Source: Pseudisothecium myosuroides | Taxonomy: Eukaryota; Streptophyta; Bryopsida; Hypnales; Lembophyllaceae | Direction: 5' to 3' | DNA length: 64,000 nt | Assembly (NCBI GenBank): GCA_951799445.1 | Contig: OX637296.1 | Span: forward strand, 15,872,001-15,936,000 | Made by a program: the position numbers and the translations under genes | Shown here: piece by piece, positions 48,931 through 60,270 of the stretch | How the letters are laid out: each line of letters begins with the position of its first letter | Numbering within the stretch: the stretch's first letter is position 1 | The notes under the pieces: model-generated | The model's database searches: none | What the model was told of the DNA's origin: nothing | Seen by the model: the letters and a program-made list of their open reading frames with translations, nothing else

Positions 48931-49846
48931 CCCCTAAAGGTCAGAGACTATGTTTTCACCAAAACCGCTCCAAAACTGCCATTTCTAATACAAGTACCAA
49001 ACTTTAGAAAAAAAACATTTTTAGACACATGTAACCGTAAGATCTTATAGAACAGTGGTTTGAGAAGTTGTGGAAAAAATTTCAGAATTTTTCACTGTGC
49101 GGATTAGAAGATATTAGCGTTTGAATTGACAAAAACCCTTTTTTTGTCCCCGCGAAAATCCGGGCAGCTGCACTTCACAAGGTCACATTTGTATGAAAAA
49201 ATGCCCAAAATGGTGGTTACTCTTTGGATTCATTCTTCTAGGCAAGTTGGCTACATGCTTGAAAAATTTCAGATCATTTGGAATTGCACAACATATAGGA
49301 AAAAAATAGTAAGTAGAAAGAAGTAGAGAATGATTCAAAACACTAAATTGTTAAGAATTTATTTATGGAATTGAAAAATGCCAATCCCAACGGTTGTAAT
49401 GTTGTAATAAATAATCTGCATCCAATGTTTTTATTTTTTTTTCAAAAATATTGAAAATTAAGTGAAATAAAGGACTTCAAAGTTTATTTTAAAGCAGAGA
49501 TTCCATAACTACCTTCAAACTAAGAATCCTCATAACTTTTGACTCATTAATCCAAATGGAATGATTTAAAGCTTTCCACATACATATAAATCTAAAGAAC
49601 CAATTTCAAATTTTTATTTAAAAAAAAAATTATTTTTAAATAATTTTTTTGAGCTGCCCGGGTTGCCCGCCATACACCAAAAATTACATATCATACAATA
49701 ACTTTTTAACCATGTAGTCAAAAGTTATGAAAATTGTTGGGCCTTAAAGCTACTCCTAAGGCACATCTTGTATCAAAATTTCAAAGAAAAAAAATAAAAA
49801 CTCCACTCGTAATGTTGTCAAAAAACAAGGTTTGGACCTTTAGGGG
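48931..49846 (+). mobile_element. piggyBac-like TTAA element, copy 5
   Basis: Termini CCCCTAAAGG and CCTTTAGGGG; 916 bp; TTAA at 48927-48930 and 49847-49850. Same subfamily as 28944-29869. It lies between the internal part and the right LTR of element copy 3. Confidence 0.88.
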
Positions 49847-51319
49847 TTAATGTAGGGTGCACTTTAAGGCACTGCGCTACAATGGGTGCACCCACCTTAG
49901 TTGGTTTGAATTTTAAATTTTTGGCTCGATTCTTGGTCTACAATTGAATATGCTTTTACCTTATTTGACGATTTATTTCTAAGTTTTGTGTTTAAATTGG
50001 TAATTTTGGATGTTATCTCACCCATTTGGAGCTAGTTTATGTCGTGAGTTTTAAGTTGGGAGTATGTACACGTAGCGGGGATGCCAATTAGGAGTTTATG
50101 TGTTTAATGAAGCCTTGGCGGCATGATAAAAAGTTACTCCAAATTGGAAGTTAGCTCGGCAGTTAGGTTGTCTTCTAATTATTTGGCAACCGCATATTTA
50201 AGGATCCCTATTAGATTGTTGTTTTCCAATTCCTCTTCACCTACTTTGAGAGAATCAAGTGTAAGTCCCACTCTCAAGTTGATTGCGTAATTTTCTTTGT
50301 TTTGGTGATGTGATGTGTGCTAGTTAGGGAGATGGAAATTGTGATTATAAGTTGGTGACTATGCAGTGCTTGTATTAGTTAATTGGATATGATGAAAACT
50401 ATATGTTTGTAAGTGGTGATTTGATCACCATTTGGTTTAATACAAAAATCTTCTCACCCAAATTGGTGACTTCGTTATATGCATGGATGTAGGTGATTAT
50501 GAAATGGACTTGATTTTTGAGTTATGAGTTGTGAATCTAAATTGGAAATTTGGCAGCGTGTATGAGTGTGTATGTCTCCTACGTTGGAAAGAAAAGATTA
50601 TCTAGATGATATCTTATGTGACTTGGTTGAAATACTTGATGCAAGTGGATTGTGTGAGGATTAATGTGATGAGTGATTGCAATTTGCAATTCTAGTGGAT
50701 GGGTCGGCAATGCCATTGTAGTAATGATTTTGGCTACGGAATTCCAAGTTAGATTAAGGAATTTAAGTTGAGACATTTTGATTTTAGATATTGGTCCTAT
50801 TAGCAAAGATTCCCTACTTGACCGTCACCCTTGGAATGGACTTACTATACTAAAAGGATAATTTCCAACTAGATCATTATTCTCCTTCAACAATATGCCT
50901 CAACTTTGTTTCCAACAAAAAAAATAGTGAATAAGGAATACAAATATATTTATGCTTAAATTGATCACTAATAGCACATCTAATATTCCATTTTAGAACC
51001 GCAAAAGGGTTCTTTTGAAGAAAATTTGGGGCTGCAAGAGGCCCCAGACTTTTGACTAGCACCCCCAAAAATTCCAAAAAATAATAATTTTTTTTCCAAA
51101 AATAAAAAAAGGGTAATTTTTTATTTGGACTATTGGTCCAGATGTGGCGGCCTTCTTGAGGACCCAAATTTTTTCTTGTGCTAGGTTTTACATCTACCAT
51201 AATCACCACAACTTAGCTCTTAGGACATACTTTAGGCAATCAAATCTATCTGTATTGATCTACTCAACCATGTAACCGCGCTACTTCAAAACTTTCTGAG
51301 AGACACATCATAAATTTTA

Positions 51320-51400
51320 TTCTCTCAATTTGGAAATAGTGTGTCCACCCTCAATGGTGATTACACAGAAAATGGATATACTATTTTCAAATGGAGGGAG
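51320..51400. mobile_element. Stowaway-like MITE, unit 3 copy
   Basis: Orthologous to 26374-26456 and 33780-33862, with TA on both sides. Confidence 0.7.
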
Positions 51401-51739
51401 TATGTAATCCAAAGATATCATAGGATTTTGTCAAGGACACTTGCTTCATGAATATAACATGAACGCAAAATCATATTGAAGTGAGATGATATAAATAAGG
51501 TGATTTGTTGTAGAAAACAATCATCAATTTATACAAAGTATTCTAGACTAAGTGTTGCAACAACTGGTTACTTTTCCAAAATATCCCACAGTGCATTGAT
51601 ATATGCCCTATGTAGAATAAACTATGATTAAGTCATTTTCAATCAAAGAATCAATATGGAGTCACACACAAGTGTTGGTACCTATGTCTAAAACTAGATG
51701 TACAAGTTCTTTCTACAAAGGTACAACACATTATGAACT

Positions 51740-52426
51740 TCAATGGCTATGGTTGGAAGAAGAAGATGCGTTATGCAATGGAGCTTCGTTTTCAATGGAG
51801 TCCCCAATGATTAGATTGCTCCACCCATTAGGGAGCAAGTGAGCCACTTGAGCCAGTTCCCCTTCCAATCTTGCAATGTCAATCATCTTTTGGCTCTCTT
51901 CTTTTTTCAACTCCTCATATTCCTTTTGCATCTTATTCACTTTAATTTCAAACTTGGCTTGCTTTCTAGCCATCATCTCAACATCCTTTTGGTTTTGAGC
52001 TCTCTCCCAATCAATCTCTTGATTTATTTCTCTTAGCATCTTCATAGGGACTGGAATCTCTGAACTTGACTCATTCTCATTTGAACGCTCAATGCTTGCA
52101 TGTGGATGTATGAACGGCCATGTTGGATTCCTTGGACACCGAGGAATTACATTTTTGGACGAAGCTCTAACCTCAATTGACCCTCCTCCGCAATAGAAAG
52201 GAAGGATACTTGTGTCTCTCATCAAGAAGGTTCCACACACGGGGCAAGGCTTTAGCTTTTGTTTGTCTATGACTAATGGGCATACGCATGGCCAACAAAA
52301 GACATGCCCACACGAAGTTGCAATCGGATCAATCGGGGGGTTCAAACATATGTGGCACTCCAACGCTTTTGGATGTGGCCCTTTTGATTTGTCACTATCA
52401 ACAACATCAAAAATGGTGGACGACAT
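51740..52426 (-). CDS. RMA-like RING-finger protein, copy 3 (intact)
   Basis: A 228-residue frame with the same C3HC4 ligands as copy 2. The first 79 residues, including the whole RING, are identical to copy 2 apart from one position just after it (LPLYC versus LPFYC region). The C-terminal coiled-coil part carries most of the differences (for example MATKQVKF versus MARKQAKF, SDLIAGD versus SNLIIGD). Probably an E3 ubiquitin ligase without membrane anchor; substrate unknown. Conserved upstream flank as in the other units. Confidence 0.85.
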   Translation of the reverse strand: MSSTIFDVVDSDKSKGPHPKALECHICLNPPIDPIATSCGHVFCWPCVCPLVIDKQKLKPCPVCGTFLMRDTSILPFYCGGGSIEVRASSKNVIPRCPRNPTWPFIHPHASIERSNENESSSEIPVPMKMLREINQEIDWERAQNQKDVEMMARKQAKFEIKVNKMQKEYEELKKEESQKMIDIARLEGELAQVAHLLPNGWSNLIIGDSIENEAPLHNASSSSNHSH

Positions 52427-52969
52427 AGTAACACTCTTTCCTTCTCTAAATCCCTAAAATATCAATCTTTTTGCAATTTATTAACTCTAACCACCATTAA
52501 TTAGTACACAGTCTTAACACCCAAGCACTTCCTTCTTATTCCAAATGCATGAAAAGTTGAAGCATCTGGAGTCCGCTATTGAAATCCCTCTCACACAAGC
52601 TCTAACCAAAAGCTCTACTTGGATGTGGTGTCTATGGCATCAAGGTGGTTGCTTATAAAGGCCAAGGGGTCCAAGCCTCGTTGGTAAGCTTCAACTTGAG
52701 TTAGTCTCGAGGAGACCTCTTCTAATGAAATTTCATATATGTGAAACATTAACCAACGAGGCTTTTGTTATTAAATTGTAGGAAGGAGGTAGTTAGAACT
52801 TATTGTGAGGATAGAACTTGTCACCCAACCATAGAAGAGAGATATTGAGAGAGATGTTCAACTCAATTGTATCTCCTTCACCTTCCAAACTATGGAATAC
52901 ACTACCTCCATATCTTTTTACATAACATAGAATATGTAGAGATTCATTGGGGGGATTGTACACTGACTA

Positions 52970-53409
52970 AGGTAAACCAGCCCATGGTGGTCAAATGGCC
53001 CATGATGGACACCTAATGACCCCATTGTGGTTTTTCAGACCACAATCAATGCCTTACATGGTAGTTATGGAGTAATTAGTGACCTCTATAGGTACTTCCA
53101 ACTTTTCAATGTAAAATTCTTTGTAAAAATTGATTTTTTAGGTCTTCCATGTTTGAAAATGTTGTGATTGCATTGGGTAGGAAGATGACCATATTGGATT
53201 CGATTTTGTTGGTCATGAGGTGGCCTACAGACCCCTATGGGCTGATCACTTCAAAAAATCAGAACTAATTTATACTTGGTCCAAAAAAATTTATTTCAAA
53301 TGTCCTCACTATCTCTCACACTTATCTTTATGTGGGAAAAAAATTGAAAATTTTTAGCAATGGCATGAGGGTAGACTCCAAAGTTTGACCACCATGGGCT
53401 GGTTTACCT
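52970..53409. mobile_element. TA-flanked TIR element in array unit 3
   Basis: TIRs of at least 27 bp start AGGTAAACCAGCCCATGGTG and end CACCATGGGCTGGTTTACCT; 440 bp. TA lies at 52968-52969 and 53410-53411. Unit 2 has the empty site ACTGACTAGTAGTGCAACC at about 35453. A TA duplication fits Tc1/mariner-type elements. Non-coding. Confidence 0.85.
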
Positions 53410-53824
53410 TAGTAGTGCAACCCAAGTCCTATGATGGTCTCGCTACCATTATCCTATGGTACATTAGCTACCTCAAAGTCCATAGACTTAAAGTGAAACA
53501 AATTACTATAAAGTAATTCAAATTTTAACACTCACTGTGTGCATCAAATCACAAACTCAGACTCACTTAAAATGGTTATAAAATTTGATTAAGCTGCAAT
53601 AATACCGTGATGGAAATTTTTATGCGGAATGCATTGGTTGATGATGGAGTCACTCATCTTAGGTCAATAAAAGGCAATCAGAAAGCAATCAGAAAGACAG
53701 ATGAGGAATTTATGGAATTAGAGGAAAATGAAACCAACCAAGTCCACGACAGCCAAAAAATCAGGTCACTAGGCAATATGTTACAGAAGTACAAAATAGT
53801 CGGCAAATCAACCCAAAGAAATAC

Positions 53825-54080
53825 GTGTAATTTTTTTGTATTAGATAATCGATGAGCCGCGCTAGCGGCGAATAGGTTATTGGACATAACCGGTTGTTCA
53901 TCTTTCAATCTCAACCTTTGATCTTCATGATCCAAGGGTGTAGCAAGCAAGTTGAAAGGAAAGAAGGTTATGAATTGCAACTTGTAATGACAATAGTGAC
54001 GGGTTGCAAATGGAGAGGTGCCACATTAGCGTTGAAAAGTCAACAACCGGTTATGGTATCAATACGTGTAATTTTTATGG
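53825..54080. other. Segment flanked by ATACGTGTAATTTTT repeats
   Basis: ATACGTGTAATTTTT occurs near 53822 and again near 54063. Just inside lie inverted CATAACCGGTTGTT (about 53886) and CAACAACCGGTTATG (about 54042). It could be a small insertion, or the junction where the eIF3e segment entered array unit 3, whose tail in unit 1 has the same word once (28577). Confidence 0.45.
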
Positions 54081-55053
54081 GCCCCGTTGGAAACGCCGAC
54101 GCTCCCAATGAGGGGAACGCCGCGGCCCAACGGGAACGGGGAGAACACCGGGGACGCGAAAACTAATTTTTAGTCATCTCGAACCGCTGCGCGCGAGCAT
54201 GGTGTGGACGAGCTTCGTAACTAGCATGAGAGCTTCAAAGACCGTCATGATTTGGTGCAGTTTGAAGGCAGAGTTTGGTTTGGTTTCGATCAATTGGGAT
54301 TTTTCTTTAGTCTAGGGTTTAAGGATGGGAGTTTCGAAACCTAGAATGCGCTCGGGAGTGCATTGGAAACAGTTCGAGGTCGAAATGTGCTAGATTTTCT
54401 GATGTTTATGGCGATAAGTTTGAGCTGTATTAGGTTTTGGCTCATTCTTATGATGCTTGGGCGCGCTCTTGTATATGAGGGACAGTAGATTTCAATTTTC
54501 AAGAGAATGAAACACTTTCAGGAGACGCAACAGTGTAGCAGGGAGTACTTTGTGATGCAATGATATTGAGTTTAGCTGAATTTTCACCCGAAGCTTAGAA
54601 GGATTTCGGTTGGCGTGTTAAAGGGACTCTCGCTCTCGAAGAGCTTCAAGCAATTTATTTTAGTTTTAATGCTCCTGCTAAATCCACAGTTTTGGGGTAT
54701 TTTTAGTCAGTAGGAGATGTGGCGAATGGTAAGGTGTTGGTTTGATGCCGCCAGACCGAACAAGTACGACATTAATCCGCTGTGTAGCACACTCTTCTGA
54801 ATGTTTTCTTCTTTGTATCGGTATACAGTGGTTTCGTGATAGTTAGTCATTAGGTGTTGAGGTGAATGGTCAGGGATTGGATTACTATTGCCAGACCTAA
54901 TCAGTTATACATTGTAAGCAGCTCTTTTCTCTGTTGTGCAACTATATTCTAAACCTTTTGCTCTCCATGCTGAAATTCCCAGATGTTTGGTGGAGATTTT
55001 TGGGTGGGAGCTGCCAATTTGCCTACAAGGGTTTCTTGCGTCACGGATAGGGC
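54081..55053. other. Balanced-composition region upstream of the eIF3e remnant
   Basis: It is GC-richer than its surroundings and probably is the former promoter and 5' exons of the eIF3e gene, but I cannot recognise the N-terminal coding exons. Confidence 0.35.
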
Positions 55054-56943
55054 ATGGATTCCCCACTGATACACCATGCGTGTGACACAGAGATGGTGGA
55101 CAAGAGGGTAGAGGTGGTTGGCCGGCTTAAGGTGCTGGAGGAATCGGCAGCCCCGCTGATCAGCTTTTTACAGAACCCATCTCTTGTTCAAGAGCTACGT
55201 TCTGATAAGCAGTACAACCTCCAAATGTTGCAAGAACGGTATCAGGTCGGCTCTTTATCCATGGAAGCTCTCTTGTTTTCTGTCCAGAACCAGTGGAATG
55301 TACAATGAGCAGATTTCGCAGTTCTGTCTTTCTGACGCTTAAGGGTGGTTCCATCGAAAACTTGGAATTCTATGTCAGTACCAGTTGTTAGTAAGTACAG
55401 TAATTTCTGCCTTGGATATGTGAAGTTTAATACCTAATTATAGTTCTGTGCTGAATTTTTTGTGCAGATTGGCTTTGAGCAAATTGAGGCTCTCTATCAG
55501 TATGCCAAGTTCCAGTTTGAGTGTGGTAACTACTCAGGTGCATCTGACTATCTGTACCAGTATCGCACACTTTGCACCAACAGTGATCGGAGCATTAGTG
55601 CCCTTTGGGGAAAACTCGCTTGTGAGATATAAATGCAAAATTGGGATGTAGCAACGGAGGAGTTAAATCAGCTGAAGGAGATTATTGACTCCAAGGTAGA
55701 GGTATCACTTTATGACTGTATCTGCTTGAAGACACTATTTGGTGATGGGACCTTGTCGTTTATTAAAGATAATACTGATACAGAATGCGGCAAGTCGTCG
55801 CGTTTGTGCCGTTCTTAAGTGTCTCTTTACTGTTCGTGGTTTAATTGAGGTATAGTTTAATTTGTGTTCGGGGTTAAGTAACATTAGTCCTTATTGGCTC
55901 TTTGATGCAGAGTTTTGCTTCTCCACTTAATCAGCTGCAACAGCGGACGTGGTTAATACACTGGAGTCTGTTCATCTTCTTCAACCACGACAATGGAAGG
56001 AATGGCATCATTGATTTGTTTTTTTCTGAGAGGTATTGCTGTCTTGATATGTGATTGCTTCAATTTAAAGTACTAATCATCCTGCTATTCCAGATTCTGG
56101 TGAAGATTTTCAGTATAGTGATGAACGATTGTGTTTGAACAGGATTCACAGGCTTACCATTTTGTTATTGCTGCACGCTACTTCTGTTTACATTTTCAAT
56201 GCCAGGTTATCTTAGTGTGATGTCTTTGATTTAACTGACTTTTATCATCTTTGTAGGTATTTGAACTCTATCCAGACAAATGCACATCATTTGTTGCGCT
56301 ACTTGGCTACGGCTGCCATTGTGAACAAAAGAAGGAGGAACATGCTCAAAGAGCTAATCAAGGTTATCCAACAGGAGCGCTGCACTTATAGTGACCCTGT
56401 CACGGAGTTCTTGGAGTGCTTGTATGTCAATTACGACTTTGAAGGCGCACAGCAGAAGCTCCGTGAGTGTGAAGAGGTAAGACCAGCAATTGGATTTTTG
56501 ATGCAGTACACAATTACAATGCCTCTGACTGGGGTGATATGATCAGTTGGATTATTCTCATGTTTGCATTCAGAAATTTGTGGAAGGTGTATGTAATGTT
56601 TTATATTGGGAACCTCCTGCCCTGTGTGATTGTCTGGACTCATGGGGGATTGCTTTTTGCAGCTGATTGTGAGCGACTTTTTCTTGGGGAAGCACTCATC
56701 TGAGAATGGTTTTGTGACCATTCCTTTGCGTGATTAGTTTATGGGAAACGCCCGTCTTTTCAGTTTTGAGACCTACTGGCGCATCCACCAGTGCATCGAC
56801 ATTGGAGTGCTTTCCCAAAAGTTGAACATGAACTATGATGATGCCGAAAGGTGGACTGTGAATCTGATCCGCAACGCTCGTTTGGATGCCAAGATCGATT
56901 CCAAGATGGGCACTGTTGTTATGGGCACCCAACATCCGAACAT
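55054..56943 (+). pseudogene. eIF3e (INT6) unprocessed pseudogene
   Basis: Five exon-like blocks with introns encode the middle and C-terminal part of translation initiation factor 3 subunit e: about 55054-55245, 55468-55695, 55911-56032, 56257-56476 and 56663-56943. Splice sites are mostly GT...AG and codon phases join correctly. Hallmarks are [68 protein letters not shown] and [15 protein letters not shown] (PCI domain). In-frame stops are TAA at 55630-55632 (inside EI-MQNWD) and TAG at 56735-56737 ([11 protein letters not shown]). The N-terminal exons and the last exon are not found. Kept introns show origin by DNA duplication, not retroposition. A functional copy must exist elsewhere. Confidence 0.85.
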
Positions 56944-58040
56944 GTACGTGATTTTTCTGTTTGTGTTGCATCTATCTCCAGGTTTGTTTTAGTGGGAATT
57001 TGTAACCTCATGTTCTCTGGGAATCAATTATTTTTCCTTTTCATGCAATTTACACTAGCCTTTGAAGTTTGTCAGGGCCATTAGTGATGTTTCTATAATT
57101 TAGGTTGAGCTTCTGGTATTATTATTACCATCATCTTCATGATGTAGGGATATGGTGTATTCAATGAAGGTTGTTGATATTCTTGTGAGAAATAATGTAC
57201 TCTTATTTTGTCCAGTGACAAAGCATACACTGTAAAGGTAACAATAAACAAATAAACATTACAAACAAATAGTTTCTCCCCAAAGGCAGAGAGTGCCATT
57301 ACCGAGGAAATCACTACACCCTGCATGAGTCACACACTACTATAGAGGGACTCGGACATGGAAGAGGTGCACAGACAATGAGCCAAAACCTTTGGCTTCC
57401 ATTGCATTCCATGGCACATTCCATTGGGCCATTATTCACACACCTCATTAGAGCAATTCTTTGGTCCACACACCAATTTTAGTGTACATCCACAAGAGTA
57501 ATCCCCATCTACGTGTTCTATGAACAAGTTATTTGATGTAGACATGTTACAATATTGACTTTGTAGGTGATTCTCTAGGGCCCACACGTCTTGTTTTGGT
57601 ATCAAGACACCTCCACTAGAAATTCTCTCTATTCTGAAGTAAGGTAGAGCCCTCCATAACCGACTAAAGAAGGAATTCCGACATGATTTGGAGTTGTAAA
57701 GGCAAAACAAGTATTTTTTAGAGGTACATCAATAGAATAGACACAGATTGCAAAAAAAAATTGGTAATATTATTGCTTGAACTAAAATTACTATGAATTT
57801 TGGAAGGCAAAAGTGCTCCAGACTCATGGCCAGTGTCTAGACTCTTTCAATTCCGATCATTCAAGAACTTTTTTCCTAATCATTATTTCCTACTTCCTTT
57901 TTCATAACTTGAGACATGTGTCATGTATTTATTAGTTCCAACCTTGTAAACAAAAGAAACAAAACATTCTAAGCTTGGTCAAAAATATGTGCACCTATAG
58001 GTTAGGAACGAGGCAATGGTCGGGAATGGGGGGCTCTTCC
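56944..58040. other. Region after the eIF3e remnant
   Basis: No gene recognised. From about 57596 (CAAGACACCTCCACTAGAAA) it again resembles the tail of array units (28600, 35885), so the eIF3e segment probably ends just before that. Confidence 0.4.
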
Positions 58041-58044
58041 TTAA

Positions 58045-58963
58045 CCCCTAAAGGACCATTGTCTGTTCGGGGGACAAATGGGACTTGGGGCAAGTACCTA
58101 CGGGCTAAAATTTTTTCCTAATTTTTTGAAATTTTTTGTGAACATTAAGAATTGAGAGAGGTGCATGGCAGAAAAAAAAAATTGAAATCGGACCTTTGAG
58201 CGAGAAATTATGTCATTTCTTGGAATGCGTGGGGATGGGGGGCAGCAAAAAAAATTTGCAAAATTTTGAATTTTTTTTTTTAATATTTTTTTTCTCATAG
58301 ATTATATTTTTTTATATCTGGAAAGCTTTGATTCATCTCATTTGGATTCGTTATGAGGAAGTTATGGACATTCTTGTTTTTCGGGCAGTTAGAGCATCTT
58401 TTTGAAAAAAATAACTTGTAGGATGCATTTCGGAATGCAATTTTTCAAATTTTTCAAATTTTTTTTTTGAATGGTTTAGTTTACTTGCTAGAACAATCTC
58501 ACCATTGGGATTAGTGCATTTTAATTTCATCTAAAATATATGAATATTTTAGATTTTCCTTCTATCTTGTACCTACTTCTACTTAACAATTTTTTTAAGA
58601 ATGATAATTAAGTTTTTTTGAATTTTTTTTTTTTCCTAGAATCTCAACTCAATTCTCCACTATAAATATTTAAAGCTCAAAACGCTGTAGTGCAAAAATT
58701 TTAAGTTAAAAATGTTTAAAGTCAAAAAATCTGGTCCTACAATGTGCTGAAAAACTTGTTTTTTCCACTTTAAACGCAGATATCTTGCAATCTGTGCAGT
58801 CAAAAATTCTGAAATTTTTTCCACACATTCTCATACCAATTAGGTGTAAGATCCTATGGTTAGATGTGAAAAAAAAACAATTAAATTTTTTTTTGACTCT
58901 TTGCTATAGAAATCGCAGTTTTGAGTGTTTTTTGGCAGAAAATAGGCCTTGGAACTTTAGGGG
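58045..58963 (-). mobile_element. piggyBac-like TTAA element, copy 6
   Basis: TTAA at 58041-58044 and 58964-58967; 919 bp; ends CCCCTAAAGGACC and ACTTTAGGGG. Very similar to 62087-63014 along its length and in the same orientation. Non-coding. Confidence 0.9.
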
Positions 58964-59479
58964 TTAATTGAAAGTAATATTTTGAATATAAATCCTAGAA
59001 GGATACGGCCCATAATCAAGGTAGACACCAAATTACTCTCATTATTGGACCAATAGCTACATTCTTTGTTCCTATGGTTGAGAGTGACGTCATCCATTAG
59101 ACCTTCTAGGTCATTAGCATCCTTATAGGGTTAACTCTTTAAAGACACAAAGGCCAAAAAGTGCAAGATGGATGACTTTCCAATCACCTAGTAGAAATGA
59201 AGAATGCTCCTATTGGTCCAAAAATCACATCATTTGGAAGTGACTATCTCGGTCATAGATTGACATCCTTTGAGGGTTAAACAAAGTTGTCTTTTCCATT
59301 AGACAATGGACGCTAGTAAAGTGTAAGGTAGTTTGCTCTTAAAGCGACCATTGAAGCCTACCTAACTCATCATTGACCATAATAGATATTTCAAAAACAA
59401 TATGTCACTCATTCCTAGATAGGTGTCGCATTTAGAATACGGTTGCTTTTAGAGCATACTACCTTAGCTTCCCTAAGTA

Positions 59480-59797
59480 CTACACTAAAAAGGGTATTTA
59501 GTGTTGGATTACATTTAGTGTAATTACCACCCTACTTGACCCTACACTAAATGTCAATTTTAGGACGATTAGTGTAGTGCTAAACTTCAATGCGCCGCCT
59601 TCGCCTTCTCTTCCCTTCTACCTTCCTTTAATAAGTTCTAACACTAAATGTAAACATTTTCAGATTTCAGATTTACCATAGAGTATATTTAATGTTAAAA
59701 ATCACATTTAATGTTACTTACTTTAGTAGGCTTAATGATATTTAGTGTCATGGTTCGCAAATAGTGTTGCCAACACTAAATACCCTTTTTAGTGTAG
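59480..59797. mobile_element. CACTA-like MITE with subterminal repeats
   Basis: TIRs of about 28 bp, CTACACTAAAAAGGGTATTT at the left and the inverse at the right, where CA precedes it on the opposite strand (CACTACACTAAAAAGGG). ACACTAAAT words recur inside in both directions, as in CACTA subterminal regions. The paralogous site in unit 2 (about 30068) lacks it. 318 bp, non-coding. Confidence 0.75.
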
Positions 59798-60270
59798 TGA
59801 GAAGCAATGCCGTTGTTCCCATGTTGAATTGGAGATTCAATCAACAAGCACTCTATTTGAATCTACTGATGAAATAAAAGTTGGTGATTGCTTTCAAAAA
59901 CACACTACAAAGTTGTAATTCCAAGGCAATAGTGCAATGAGGTTGGAAACGTGCAAAAGTTGTGTTCAAAAGAAGCTTTAAGGTAATTATGCCTAATTTC
60001 GACCACTTTCTCAAACCAAACACTCTAGATTCTTGTTTAAAATGTACTTTCGTTATTCATGAAAGTCTATGGTTGGCTGCTTTAAATTCTATTTTCAGCA
60101 CTTTAAAAAATTTTAGAGTTTATTTACACAGTGTCCAAAAAATGCATTCTAAGAAAATCTAGAATCTCCTTTTGACTATCAACAAGATCCCACAAAAATC
60201 TTTATTGGACCAGTAGTTGCATTTTTTTTCAATATAATAATGTGAACCATGCTGAATTGCTTATATTGTA

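Larger units (their letters stand above)
43462..50892 (+). mobile_element. LTR element copy 3, with nested insertions
   Basis: The left LTR is about 43462-44266 and the right LTR about 49990-50892. Both end in CTTCAACA. The primer site is at 44267-44286. The internal region opens with MMDPN and coiled-coil frames (44333-46280), then 47570-48930 with A-rich short frames of no recognised domain. Nested inside are TTAA elements at 45152, 46287 and 48931 and a MITE at 47301. No protease, reverse transcriptase or integrase was seen, so it probably moved with proteins from another element. Stops and shifts make it inactive now. Confidence 0.75.
42123..53840. repeat. Array unit 3 (leader, longest LTR element, intact RING copy)
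   Basis: The leader is 42123-43456, the LTR element 43462-50892, the RING gene 51740-52426 and the tail ends near 53840. It is longer than unit 2 because of three TTAA elements, two MITEs and extra internal LTR-element DNA. The tail is cut by the segment that holds the eIF3e pseudogene. Confidence 0.85.
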
